A DNA stretch of 64,000 nt from contig OX344764.1 in NCBI GenBank assembly GCA_947034895.1, positions 19,344,001 to 19,408,000 of the forward strand, read 5' to 3'. Under the pieces are notes generated by a model. It was given only the letters and a program-made list of their open reading frames with translations. It was not told the DNA's origin and did no database searches. Each line of letters opens with the position of its first letter. The first letter of the stretch is position 1. Positions 48,754-61,935 of the stretch are shown in pieces. Source of the DNA: Rhytidiadelphus loreus (Eukaryota > Streptophyta > Bryopsida > Hypnales > Hylocomiaceae). Position numbers and translations under genes: made by a program.

Positions 48754-49318
48754 CTTGGGGGGGTCATTTAGAGTGTCCATTAGAAACCACGTGCGAATAA
48801 AACTTTGGCCCCCCTATATACTTTTTGAATTTTAAATTAAAAAAAATTAAAAAAAATATGAATAGATTTTTCTACTTTGAAAGTTTATGTTTTGAATTAT
48901 TGATATTTTTATTTGTTAATAATAATTAGTTACAAATTTTTGAAGTAAAAAGATACACTGTAGAACTAAAAAATAACTTTCACACCCCTATATTATATAA
49001 GAAAAAATTGTCTAAAAAATGATCAAAAAAATTCTAAAAAAAATTCATTATTGAAAGCTCATTTTGAGTTGAATATTGACTCAATGGTCATCTAAATGTG
49101 TCCTCTATAATTATTTGAGTTGAAAAACATGCCATTTTAGTTCATTTTCAACCTCTTCTAGAAATCATTTCATATTTTATTTGAGTTGGAAATTTTGGCA
49201 ATAGAAAGCTATAGTCATTATTAAACAATGTTCAAAATTTTAAGTTGAAATTATAGTTTATTAGAAACCACTTGTTCGCACGTGGTTTGTTATAGTAGAA
49301 CTAAGTGCCCCCCCCCCC
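48754..49318. mobile_element. Complete MITE with 9-bp target duplication (Mutator-like size)
   Basis: CATTCTTCT lies at 48,745-48,753 and 49,319-49,327. The 565-bp element opens CTTGGGGGGGTCA, ends in a C-run, and has imperfect inverted ends sharing AAACCACGTGCGAA about 40 bp in. A 9-bp duplication suits Mutator-like elements. The partial copy at 1-414 has the better-preserved right terminus. Confidence 0.8.
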
Positions 49319-49327
49319 CATTCTTCT

Positions 49328-52300
49328 ATAGCATTATTATCCAAACCGACAACCTTCCATTTACCTTAAAAAAATTAGGAAAGAACCCAAATTTTTGAGG
49401 AAGAATGTGCCTCAGTAGGATGAAGTAGATGCATATCTTTGATTCCTAAGAGTTTTGTAGTCCATCTTCAAGATGTTGAAGAGATTGTTTCAACACAATC
49501 TTTTGTACAAATAATTGTTCTTTGGATGATAACATGATTCTAAAATCTTCCTTTGATGAAATTGAGATAAATAAAATATGCACATAAAGATATAGGAAAA
49601 AAATGTTTTAAACTGAACCACGAAAAGACAAGCATGTATACATATTGTTGAACTTCAAAATTGTTCACTATAAATGTTCTATTTTTCCATTGTAATGTAT
49701 ATGAATGATGGTTTTATTTTTTTATTTTTCTAGAGATTAATGCATATGTCTTTGCTGAGTCCAAAACCTCTCAGATTCATTTGGACATATTTGAAATTAT
49801 TGAATTTTTTTGAAGAAGATATGAATTTATATTGAATGAATTTTTTTTTTTTGAATATTGATCTATAAGTTTTAGCACATGAATACATTATACAATAAAC
49901 TAAAATGTTGTGCTATTCTATATTTAGAACAATGGTTATAAAGGAGCAACTTCATAACACAATAAAATATTTATTCTAGAATTTTTTTCAAAATTTTCAA
50001 GCAAAGTAAATAGTAGATTTGGGAAGGTTAGTTAATTAACTTTTTAGTCTAAAACAAAATGAACAAGTTTGAAAGTCAGAGCAAGTTTGAAGAGTAGAAA
50101 AAAAAATAGTGTGAGATATGCTATATGACTATTCCATTTTGTAAAACAACTCAATGTAGAAAATCTAATTGAAAATAACTACTGTGAGCTCCATTTGTTT
50201 CAATGAAGTGCATATACTATCAATGAAGTTGCATTCAAAAAATTAGATGAATAATTGCATTTGTCTATATGTATTCATTGTTTAGATTTGTTAATAAATG
50301 TTAATCTTGTAATAAGGGGGGTTTGTGTTAAAGTGTCTAACAAATGACAAAGAATCCTTCTCTATAAGGTCAAAGTGCAAATCAATTCATCTTCAAAATT
50401 TCGTGTGGAAAAAAGAGGTTTTGCACATTAGTTTGACCTCCAATGAGTGTTTTTGGGTTTTTAATCAAATAATTCACAGGGTACCTCCTAAAATAATTTT
50501 CATAGTGACCAATCCAATGTTCTAAAATTAATCTTGTAAAGACAGGTTGGTCATTGTGGATCATCATTTTGAGTATCATGTAAATTATTTGCTTGAAAAA
50601 ATCCAAGAGCATTCATCAAATGTCAAATGACTATGCAAGATCTCTTTTTTTCACACAAAATTGTAAGGATGAACATTTGCACTTCTACCTTACATAGAAG
50701 GATTCTCTCTCTCATCCATCAAACAATTAGTGTCTACAACATCCTTCTAAGGTTAACCTTTAAAGGACGTGGCCCCCATGACTAAGGTAGTCACCAAAAT
50801 ACTTGAATTATTGAATCAATAGGTGCATTCTTTTGGCCTCAGTGTCATCCATTGACCACTTTGGGGCTTCAACGTCACTATAGGGTTAAACGTCCTAGTT
50901 GGTGATCGAGGATTTAAAAAACTCAAAATGTTAAAGAATGACTATGTTCTTGAGTGCTTCAACAAGGATCCGTGCTTCGCCAGTTCCTTGCAGTCAGATC
51001 GATGTGTTCATCTGACATGTCAGAATGATGTCAGCATTGGAAACATGTTCAAAAGTATTTGTTATTTGTCAAATTGGTGACGGCAGCAAGTTTTAAGCTT
51101 GTTTTGCAGTGACAATTGTTTAATGTTTTTCGTCAAAGACTCTGCCTGGAATCAGCATTGTAGTTTGTCTTTGGTTCAATAAATCCTGCCCGTTGAGACA
51201 GGTTGACCAGTTCAGAATTGAGTTCAATTACTTTTGTTGTAAATTTTCGTTCGCTGCAACAGTGAGTGTGCAAGAATGAATTCAGTGCGTTCACTAATTG
51301 TTTTATACGGCTTTCTTTAATAGATACGGAGCATCATTTGTATCATTTTTTTTTCTTTGTTTAGGCCGGGTGTGCCCTGTGCTGTTGCCACATCTCAAAA
51401 ATAAAAGTAAAAGTAATTTTTTAATTTTTTAATTCAATAACTTTTGAAATTCAATAAATTTCAAAAAGTAGGTTCAAACACCAAGAAATAAAGCCTGTGC
51501 ACATAATATTGCTAAACTAGGTGAGGTACCTCCCTCCAAGTGGAGGTATAATTCCTTCCAAGATACCTTGGGGGAGAATTGAATTATAATTCTCAAAATT
51601 TGATTCCTTGAGTTGTCAAACTTTGGATTATTATTGGCTGGGGGGCTCCTGATTAGGGGGGAGCAAAAAGACACCCCCCCAACAAAGATGAACAATGTTA
51701 TGCACCCCTCTTTGTAGAAAGCTTTCCAACAGTACCAAGAACCTGACCAAGGGATGCACAATCTAGGAGATCTCAATGTAACAAACAAAACAAAACAACT
51801 TAAGGTATGGATAGAGAGAAGACATGATGATCTTCTCTTTGTCCAAAAGTCATTAATTTCCAGAAGCAAATTTTGTTCTGGTAGAAACATACTCTACCCT
51901 CTACAAAATTGTTGCTTTTAAATAAAAATCTTTGGCAAACTGTTGTTGAAATGAAGTATTGTTTCAAGTAGAATCTCACGGAATAACCAGAGCATACAAT
52001 TGAATAACCAACTATTTATTATAAAGAGAGCTTCATGTAAAGTAGGTGGCTCAAAAAGCAACACGTTAAGGGCTGCTGGGCCTTTTTGATAGGTTTCAGA
52101 GGCACAAAAATATTTTCCCTTATTTTTCACTTGAAGAAGAATTGATGCAGAATCTAACACAAATGGTTTTATATTTTTCGGAGCATTTATAAATTACTTA
52201 AGAATTTTCAAAGAATTCTGCAATAGACACCTATTCTTGATCCTAGGCCTTGCAAAACCCACTCACACACAGTCTGAAAAAAGATATGGCTTGACCAGAA

Positions 52301-53200
52301 ACAAGTGCTACTGCGTTCAAAAAGTATTACACAAGGTTCCTAAATGCGACTTTTACTAAACTTAAACAAACTTTACATTCTTTTAACATTTGTAAGAAGG
52401 CAATTGGACAATCAATTCTCATTTAAAAAAATTAAGTGGACACACCCTGGCTTTGAAATGGACCCTCCCTAGCTCTTATTCTAACCATTCGCAAATATAT
52501 GACAAATCTCAATTATGCTCACATTATTGGTAGTCCATTTTAGAACCACTAAGTATCCATTTAAGAGCTTCCTACGGGCTGTTTGAAGAAGAGGATCACT
52601 TTTTGAGCCACCTACCTTGTTGGGTGCTACTTATTTAAATTTGTGCGAGAGATACTCAACACGGTGTGACAATGTTTCACACAAAAGTGCCCCTACACTG
52701 ATATTTTCTAATGCATTGAGGAAAATGAAAATTGTTTTATGGGTGTCAAGATCTCACTTTTAGGTGACTTAAATGGTTCATAATAAACAACTAAGTTAGG
52801 TTATGCAAATAATTATCTCAAACTCAGTGAACCAAACAATAATATCTCTACTTAGTACAAAGTACTCCATATTATTTGCTATCTACAAGTTAGCACCCAC
52901 AATTTGTTTCAATTCTACAGGACAAACAAGAAATGCTTCGAAAATGAAGATCGTCACAGTACCTATTGAAAATGAGACCTGGGTTCCAATCAATAGTAGC
53001 ATATTGGAACCTATCCTTCTAAAGCAATCTAGACTAGAATAATTGTATAATTGTGATGTGTGACTTTCCAATTGTGTAATAGGGGCATCGTGAAAATGTC
53101 AAATGTGACTTTCCAATTTGTCAATCAATCGTAATTACATTGAAGATCATACAGGTAGACACTAATATAAACAACAATCTCTCTTTGGAGTAGAGACACT
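49328..53200. other. Intergenic DNA with repeat fragments, no gene
   Basis: About 50,330-50,540 is a third copy of the P450 intron 4 repeat. About 50,740-50,890 resembles 60,670-60,840 (CCTT-AAAGGACG, then a GTAGTCAC motif). The 51,474-51,890 minus-strand frame (138 codons) shows no domain. Nothing else is recognised. Confidence 0.4.
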
Positions 53201-53572
53201 TGCAATGAACCAATGTTTATAAAGCGTTACCTTTCTAGCGACAGCAAGACAGTCAAGCTTCGCTCTTATTCCCTTTCACAAAGGACACACCAACCTATAG
53301 AGTTTGTCCGTGTAGCAGCATCAAGTAAAAAATCAACACTCCACTATTTACCCGAAAAATGTTGCAACTCGCAAAAGAACTGTTACAACTCAGCCAGCGT
53401 TGCCGAACCGAGAGGATTGGAAGCTCACAGTACAAAATGAACTGGAGACTGTTGACTAATTGAAAGCTGTAATGCCAACTAGCTTCGTTAAATAAAAGGA
53501 ACAAATATGGACATCTGAACACAAGAAATGACCGGTTGATTGGACATATCATCGCAGAACGCCCAGCTTAGC
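53200..53572 (-). other. Probable 3' UTR of NOT2
   Basis: Region directly downstream of the stop codon, with no competing feature. Its end cannot be placed from sequence. Confidence 0.4.
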
Positions 53573-56500
53573 TTATTGTGGGGCAGGCAACTGCGGACAC
53601 TTCTCCAACATGTCATAGTGCAAAACAAAGTTCTCCTGATGACAAACCACCAGATTCCGTTAGTTATTCCTCCACTAGAATCCCAGAAATACACACCACC
53701 ATTGTCCAAACGCTTGGCACAGAACTTGTTCCAAACAGATAAATCACTAATGCTACACGTAATTCTCATGGATCATTTCTTACTAGTTCAAACTAAACTT
53801 GCTACGGTCAATAATGCAGTGATTTGGCAGCAAAAAACATACCTTACACCCTATCTCCAAAGTTGTAGGATCCAAAAAGAAAAGTGTTCCACGCTCGTAT
53901 GCTGAATTCTTTACCAATGGCTCGCTGTTGGGAGCACGCTTCAGCCATCTCTTGAGTTCCTTGTGAAAGAACCAACCTCTATTTGTCCTAGAATAAACAA
54001 GTACACCGTGATGAATAATCTACCCCCAAAAAAGTCAGCCAAACGAATTTCGAAAAGAGAATTAACAATCAGAGTAATGAAAGACACAAGTAGCCAGTTT
54101 TCAGGGACAATAAATAACTTACAACTCATCAGCCGCATACAATTGAGCCTCATCTCTTGGCATGCTGCACTCAAAATTGGACGAACACGGTGCCTCAGGG
54201 CCAGACAAAGAACAGATTAATAAGATTCGTAAAAGACGCAAAAAACACTCAGAAATTATAAATCCTTACCTGTAGAAGATATAAAACAAAGTATTATCTT
54301 GGAACTTGGCGTAGTGATTTGCCTGCAAGATGACAACGAACCAAGCTTAATGAAAGCATCAGAGGGATTTCTCTGGCAATATAGAGTAAGCGTACTGATT
54401 CACAGCAGTTAGAGCGGAAAAAAGACTGGTGCCACACAAATGTCCAAATATACTCCAATGTCTTATTGACACGGTACCAGACATATAGGTGTGATTCAAC
54501 TTCAACACCAGTAGCCTTCCTGGAAACGTGGGAGAGGAATACCTGCAATTGCGGAGCTTTCTGATCGTAACACGGAGGAACTACAAACTCCGGTTCACCT
54601 CGCACAGGTTCGTCAGCCCATGGAGAAGCGAATGTTTTGTACAAGTTCTCCCTTGAGTTAAGATTCAGTCCCAGGGTCGTAAGATCCGTACCCAAAGCTA
54701 ACGTGGTTAAATCTGGATCGGTCATCCTGATTACACTCAATAAACCTAGTAAACCAAAACGATCAGGTTGATGTGCTGAACCTCCTGGCTTTGAAGAGTC
54801 GCGAAGTGTTCCTGCCATTCCCACTAGTTGTTGTTGAGTAAATGTTCCCCCTGTTCTTGATGATGACTGGTGGTGATAGTTCAGACTGTGATCATACTGA
54901 CCCAGTGCCCCACCAACCCCAGAACGATGCACTTGCGTTGCACCAGACCCTGGAGGACCAACCGTCTGCAACCCACAAGGAAAAGCGCATGTAAGCCCTA
55001 ATTCTATGGGATTTTTTCCATGCCTTTTTAGGACTTACACATGTGAACATTTGCTTTCACTAATTGGACATATACTTTAACCAGCAGGAAACATAGAAAA
55101 CCTTTAGTTTGACTGAAAACCAGCTGGCATTAATATGTTTCAAAACTAAAGAGAGTGAAGCATGTTCAATCTTTGTAAATAGGATGCAGGAACATCTGCA
55201 TCAATCGGTGAATGGGCACTTCAACCGATACCTTGATTCACATAACCCTAGAATCCCATCCTACAAAAATAAATCAGCAGCTTCCAATATTACAACAATG
55301 TATAATGACCTCACCGGAGAATGGTAAGAAGCAGAGACACCACGAGCTGGAGAGAACGAGTCTCCAACACCAGCATGTAGATGTAAGTCGGAGGCATTCC
55401 CCGTTGGCTGCTGCTGCTGCTGCAACAAATGACGGTTCGATCCATAGGACCCTCCTTGCGAAAATCCAGAAGACCTCCCCATCTGCACTGAACCATGTGA
55501 CTAACTAAACTTAACTGAAGCACCAATCAAACGTTCACTCAATTCCTGAATTAACAGTCACTCACAGATAAACTGCTGCTCAATTATGTAATTAAGCGGC
55601 GGATAATAGAATCACATTGGTGGCGGCAGCAGGCCCGTTCCACCATGGAATCCAACTTTGCATTTCCATTCAACGCAGTTCCTTAAATTTAAAACTGACA
55701 AAACAAACTTCCGACTTAAACCTAACACTTCTAACTTTTTTCGCAAATTTCTCTTCACGTTGGTCGGCAACACTATCTCGTGGTGACCGGTGGCACAGGT
55801 ATATTTACATTCAATAATATAGTCGCACATCAAGAGGTATCGTGCTGCAACTGCTTGTACTCCGTTATCCGCCATTAGAACTTTAATATGCCACTTAATC
55901 AACAAAATCTACATGAACCTTATAATACATAATTCCAGAAAAGTAAGCACTGCCAGGAATTATCCCGTTCAATTCTCTGGGAGATATTCCAAGGCGGAAT
56001 TGAAGTTTGGAGTACGAGTCCAGAGATTTCCACATAACCTGAAACCACAGCTTCTTTCATCCATGCAAATTCATTTCCATAACAATCACTGGCTTCTAGA
56101 TAACATCTCGTAGTCAGATTCAGAGAATTTCTTGGTCAAGATTAATTTACCAAGAAGTGTTGCGCTTGCATTGCTGCCATTTCGTGTTGCTGATCCTTAT
56201 GGTGTTGCTGCAATTCAGATGCCAGATCATGGCTCCCACCTGATAATTGAACACGTCTTTAAGTTAGGAGTAACAATTAATAATTCACAGCAGATCTTCT
56301 ATCTGTTTCAAGCTTGTAACCTTTAACGCACATGTTTTTGAGCTCCTCCATATACTTTCTGCGCATATAAAAAAAGTCAAAATGCTGTCTGCCGATGAAA
56401 TCACTAGATGCCTGAATTATCAAGTACCCTGATAAACCTGATAGCTCATGGTAATTCATACCTTTGTAACCTGGTAAAGCAGGGAAATCTTCATTTGGTA

Positions 56501-58787
56501 TACTGAACTCCTGGTTTTGCTGAACTATGGTGTTGATTCCTTGCTTTCTCAAGCTACCTGCCACGACAACACAATGCTGAACGGTCGATCCAGGTGCCAA
56601 AATTAACTATGAGAAGCCTAATTGACCAATACACAAGCTAATAAGATCAGCGTCCTAGAGAAGAAACCCTACACAGAATCGAAAAGGGAAATCATTGCAT
56701 GCCTAATTCAGTCGTTCAAAATGTGAAACATAACAAAGAACGACTAGCCTAAACCCTAAACCTTACGATTATCCCGAATTTCTCCATAAATTTCTTTCCA
56801 TCTTTGTATTAACAGCTAATCGTCAAGAAAGCTACAACAGGTAAAAGCTGAAGGAAAATGGAGATGAAGATACTATACAAGCAGACACGACATAGCCACT
56901 GTACCTTGCATATTCCCAGACGATGACTGCCGAGTTGTTAATTGAGGAAAATCGTTGATATCAAAAGCCACGCCATCATTGCCATTCCCAACACCACTAG
57001 GGCTCATGCCTCCAACATGGCCATTCGCAGAATGAAGTTGTCCCTGCATGCCTGAGCTTGGGGAAGTCGAAAAATTGTTCCCCAACATGGAGGACACACC
57101 CTGAGGCGATGCTGGAAAAAACCCGTGAAGGAATTAGGTTTCGCGGCGCACCTAGAACTTTTCACATCAAACCCTCGTAATTTCTGTACGCTGAACAGAT
57201 TACCGAGTCTAGGCATAAAATGTAAAGTAAAGCACTGAAAATAAGCAAAGCATGGAGGAAACAAATAAACAGATCTAGGGAATATAAAATCAAAAGGAGA
57301 ATGCGCATCAAGCATCCGAGTAGATGAACGAGGAGCCATAGTACCTCGGCTAAGCATTGCCAGAAGATCCCCTGAGTTATAAGTAGACGAAGACATGTTT
57401 ACACCTTGCTGCAATAGAGAATTGGCAGACCGCCCAGGGCCTTGCACACCAATCCCACTGCTACCACTAAGTTGTCCCATATTCACACGTGAACTACTCA
57501 AATTTTGCATATTCACACCACCCACGGCATTCAACGCTCTTGTAAGACCACCCCCTCCACCGAGACTCACCCCCCCGGCTCCGATACCCCCCACAGAGCT
57601 TGCTATGCGGGGCCCTACATTCCCCATCTGCGACGGTGATCCTCCCATGCCTGACAGAGAGCCACGGTTTGCAATAGAGCTAGACCCAGGAGACCCTACA
57701 CCAGATCCCCCAACTCCGTTCACATTACTGTTGAAGGAATGATTGCCCCCTACACTAGTTCCCGTGCGATTCGTCATTGACGAATGTCCGTGAAGCCCTC
57801 CTTGCGACAACTGCTGGCAGGTCCCAAACCCGAAGAACCAGATGAAATCAATTTATTGTTTTTGTGACTCAACATCTCTATTACACACGGACAACCAAAA
57901 TAGTAAGAAAGCTCATCTAAATAATGCATCGATCCGCATAATTGTAATAAAATATTGCCACGCCAATAATACGAGACATGTACCAAGGGTGTAAAGTGCA
58001 GCCAAAGAAGTAGAAGCAGTACCAAAGAGAACATCCAATTGCGGATAAATCTTCCAAGATTGTCTCTTCACTCAAAAACAAAACTATTGAGTGCTCCCTG
58101 ACCTTCGTAGTCTAGTAAAAGAAGACAAAATACCAGATGCGCACTTTTAACAATTCATCAACTCTTTCCAAAACTAGTCGGACTCGATTTTGGGCAACAT
58201 AAGGCTTCACCTCAGTCACGGCAGCAATCAGAAGAAATTTGAAAGGCATAGAAGGCAGTAATTATCACCTGAGAGAGACCAACGACCAGATTGTTCGTTG
58301 AGAACCGACCAGAAGCCACGCTACCAGTAGACTGATGAGCGACACCGGAGGGTCCTCCAAACCCCGCGTTTCTAGAGGATAAAGCATTAGGCATTGCCTG
58401 CATATTGTAGCTCCCTTGATTATGCAATCCTTGAAGGTTTCCTGCATTTAAGAACGATTGTAGGGTCAGGCAAGTGGGCGATGCTTTAATTATGCTTAAC
58501 ATCACAAAGACACTGAAATGCAAGGGGAAAAAAATGCAGAACACTAAAACCTCCCACTCAAAGGACGGTGATAAGAGTTATCAACAGATAAGAAGATGTA
58601 GACGATTCATGTGAAGGAAATAAATTAAGCAAGCGAAGTGAAATTGTCGAGAGAATAGTGAAAATTACATACCTGCGTGGTGAAAACCGGGAGCTGCACC
58701 TGATTGTGACGTAAAAGCAGAAGACCCGAAGGGTCTAGCTGTGCTTCCGGAGCCATCAAGCAATGAGGTAGCCGAGCTGTTCAGCAT
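53573..58787 (-). CDS. NOT2: CCR4-NOT transcription complex subunit 2 (NOT2/VIP2 homologue)
   Basis: Twelve coding exons join in phase: 58,787-58,673, 58,441-58,269, 57,810-57,345, 57,111-56,905, 56,557-56,462, 56,239-56,151, 55,482-55,315, 54,965-54,543, 54,322-54,270, 54,164-54,123, 53,987-53,843 and 53,635-53,573 (TAA), giving 679 aa. The N-terminus (MLNSSATSLLDGSG, SQSGAAPGFHHAG) and the Gly/Ser/Asn-rich linker match plant NOT2. Central marks are FDINDFPQL and EFSIPNEDFPALPGYKG. The C-terminal NOT box (about 500-679) has LTTLGLNLNS, NLYKTFASPW, LFYIFYSMPRDEAQLYAADEL and NRGWFFHKEL, ending ENFVLHYDMLEKCPQLPAPQ. NOT2 scaffolds the deadenylase complex with NOT1 and NOT3 in cytoplasm and nucleus and also acts in transcription and small-RNA biogenesis. 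An acceptor 3 nt before the ATG shows a spliced 5' leader. No lesion is seen. Confidence 0.95.
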
Positions 58788-59660
58788 AGACTGCAGCCAA
58801 ATAAAGGTAGCAATCCAGAATGACTCATAGAGAAATAGGGCAAAAACAGAACAGACACGGCAGGCAAGACATACTAGAGAAACACCATATTCTGTACCAG
58901 AACGATGAAGCAATGACGGCAATAATCCCAGCGATACGAGAACAAAGATGAAAATCATGTATACCTCTTTGTTGACATTGGTTTCATGACGAAGAGGATA
59001 GTACATGATGGACGTGCCGTACTCAAGCATCTAATTAGCATATCGTTAATGCAAAATTTTCCCTTCGTACATTTACTATCTCCTCATCATATCTGTCACC
59101 AGCATTTCAGTCTCAGTAGACATTCATAACAATGTAAGAGTACGACCTACAACAAATTTCGTCATCCACACTCTCAATAAGACTAAAGACAGCCATTGGC
59201 TGCTTGCAGAACTACTCGTAACCTAGCAATGAGCAATTCAGACGTCCATGATCGAGACAGGATTGCGAACCTACGAATAGAAACAGAAGCTGGAGGGTCA
59301 AAATTAGCACTATCTCATACAAACCGGCCGCAGCATGAAACTCCAGCTAGGTGTGCTCTTGCGATTGGAAAAGCACAATGCAGAGGCTAGGCACCAACAA
59401 TTGATCAACCAAATCGTCGTGTCACAAAACGAAACGAGTACAAATGAAAGTTACAGTGAGTGGACGTAACCTACAAGATCATCAACCGCAGACGCTCAGC
59501 AGGCACTAACGGTCAGACAGGAGCACTCTAACTCCACTTTCAAACCCTAACGCTCCACTTTCACCTGCAGCTCCACAACAAAAAACTTGAACCCTAGGAT
59601 CTGGACTGAGCAGGGGAGAAGAGCAAGGGAAATGAAGCTTCGCTAGGGTTGGTGATGAGC
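58788..59660 (-). promoter_or_regulatory. 5' leader, leader intron and promoter region of NOT2
   Basis: The ATG exon begins after a CTGCAG acceptor, so an upstream non-coding exon exists. The region around 59,480-59,650, read on the minus strand, has AACCCTAG and pyrimidine-rich tracts typical of plant leaders of housekeeping genes, and is a candidate first exon. The donor is not fixed. Confidence 0.45.
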
Positions 59661-59847
59661 GAAAACGATGACGACGACGACGACTTTTTTGGATGATAAT
59701 GACGGATCTTGGATGAATAATGATGAGTGGTGGATGAAGATGAAGACAAAGCGGGACCCCTCATTTCCCCATTTCTCAGTCACCACCAGAAATCCCTGGA
59801 ATTTATTGGCTGTGCACCAAGGGGGAGGATTGATAGAAGATATCATA

Positions 59848-60140
59848 AGGGCCTCCTTTCATGTATTGGTTATCAGGGGAAAACATAGCGGGTGATAAAG
59901 GGAAAAATAGCCATTGCACTTTTTTGTGAACCTGGTGGGTGGAGAGGGAAACGATAAAAAAATTCACATATATTAGATTCCCTAGTTTCCATCAATGAAG
60001 TTGTCCATTGATATTAGAAAAATTTCAACTCCTCCTTTCCCACTTGTCCACCCCAACAAGACAATCGGTGGAGCCACTTTTGTCTTCTTGCTTGAATTAG
60101 TTGTAAACTTGCCCACCAGGCAAGCATGTAAGGAGGCCCT
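59848..60140. mobile_element. MITE upstream of NOT2
   Basis: AGGGCCTCCTTTCATG at 59,848 is inverted at the right end as CATGTAAGGAGGCCCT (15 of 16). TA flanks both sides (59,846-59,847 and 60,141-60,142). The 293-bp size and TA duplication suggest a mariner/Stowaway or similar MITE. It lies about 200 bp beyond the likely NOT2 first exon, so it may form part of the promoter. The small frame inside is not a gene. Confidence 0.7.
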
Positions 60141-60142
60141 TA

Positions 60143-61380
60143 GGGAATTTGAGTATCTGCCTTACTCAAGAATCAAGCCAATTTAAAGAATAAAATTTTA
60201 AAAATGAAACAAAAGACATTGTTCCTTGATCATTGTTATTTTTTTTCCAATGGTATAGGGATAGAGCCTCTTTTAGTATAGTTTCTTGTTATTTACCATC
60301 AATGATCAAATTTGAAAATTTTGAATTTGTATATATAATCAAAGACCATGGTGTATATATATAATGTCGTAATTTATTTCAAGTCTTGATGAAGTAAAAT
60401 GCAATACAACAATGTTGGGAGGGTATCAAAACAATATAAGACAACAAATACCTATAACAAAATAGCAATCTTAAGAATATTGTCTTGGTAATTAGATCAA
60501 ATTGCATTTATGAGAGTTATTTGATATGTTACTAAAATTCCTTACATCATTACCATAGAATGCAAAACCTTCATCCAAATTCCTACATTGTATATAGTGC
60601 TTATTTTTGTTAAATTTTGTGCTACATCTAACATTATGTATAATGCTCACATTTGGTCTTTCTAGCCTTTAAATCTTGAAAGGACGAGACTTATTATCAA
60701 GGTAGTCACTTAAAAATGATCTTCATTTTTGAACCAATAGGTGTATGCTTCATTTCTACAGTGATCAATCATGGAAGTCATTCATCAACCACTTTTTAGC
60801 TATGGCATCCTTACAAGGTTAACTCTAAAAGGATATTGCAAGCCCTATAGATATTTAAAAAGTCAAAACCTAAATTTTTACGTAGTTTTTTTTAAAATTT
60901 TAAATGTTTAAAAGCTTAAATAAGAAAATGTAGCTCCAATAATTTACTTTTTATTTCATTTGAATTTTTCTCAAAATTGTTAAAATTGTAACTTTTGTAA
61001 TACTTTGAAGATAGCATCTTGAAAACTTTAAATACACCATTTTTGAACTTTTTTTTTGTTGAATTTCTCTTAGTATGAGCTCAAGGAGTATATCAATTAC
61101 ACCATGATGTCTGTCACCATTATTTCCATTTTTTTTTAAATCTCATACTATTTTAAGCATTTTTGTAATTACTACTCTGGAGTATGATTTTTGCAAAGAA
61201 ATTTCTTTAAAAAATCATGTAAAATTCAATTTGATGTTTTTAATTATGAAAAAATCAATGGAACATTAGACATATATTACCACATGTGAAAAATATCAAA
61301 ATTTTAAAATGTGTGTTGTAATGTAGAAATCTAATGAAGCCCAGACATGAAATGTTCTTTTAAGGGTTATATCCACCAAG
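60143..61380. other. AT-rich intergenic DNA
   Basis: About 60,670-60,840 resembles repeat sequence at about 50,740-50,890. No coding or RNA gene is identified. Confidence 0.45.
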
Positions 61381-61935
61381 GCTTGTCACATGGCATTGTA
61401 GACAATTTGTAATAAATGTTGTAGCGCATGGCATCCAATCACTAAATTACTAGCAATTGCTCCACTAGATGACGCGAAGCTTTGCTCTTGAGAGATGAAA
61501 CTGCAGAGAAACGACTGACCTCCAACACCTGAAAAACATTGAATGAGCTCATTCAGCTTTCTGAAGAGCCTCTTCCAGTGTTGACAAAACCCAGTCGTAC
61601 ATCGGGAGCCATACAGATAAATCCTACTCACCGTTCGAGAAAAACTTCAAATCTTCGTAATCTAAGCTTAACAGTATCCAAGAATTTACAGTTTTCATTG
61701 CATCGGAATCCTCTTTGAAGATGGTAACAAGATCAACACAACAAATCACCCACTCTAATCACAGGAAAACACACTCAACAGCTGAAAGTCCCGACCCCCG
61801 AGAGATGAGTTCCCTACATCAACACCAGAAACTCTAGCCTGGAGATACCTTTCCAGAAAATGCTCATTCAGCATTCTAATGAGCCTTTTCCAAAACCCAG
61901 CCATACATGGCGTGAATTCATGAATGAAGTTATCC
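61381..61935 (-). other. 3' flank of the hydrolase gene with a degenerate duplication
   Basis: GCTCATTCAGC-TTCT then GAGCCT-TTCCA and AAAACCCAG occur at about 61,537-61,590 and again at about 61,861-61,905, some 320 bp apart. The second copy ends a few bases before the stop codon. Frames across this segment are not continuous and are not read as coding. Confidence 0.45.

Noticed and set aside
50950..51420. Possible LTR fragment
   Set aside because: Composition shifts and a polyA-signal-like context are suggestive, but no paired LTR, TG...CA ends or primer-binding site could be found.
51474..51890. 138-codon minus-strand frame
   Set aside because: Cys/Ser/Leu-rich with no domain or paralogue; long by chance in a moderately GC stretch.
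54294..54971. Apparent frameshift in the NOT2 core
   Set aside because: Reading the bases again showed the 53-nt exon joins in phase (phase 0 in, phase 2 out); the frame is intact.
59668..60186. Short frames around the NOT2 promoter
   Set aside because: One lies in GA-rich leader repeats and the other inside a MITE.
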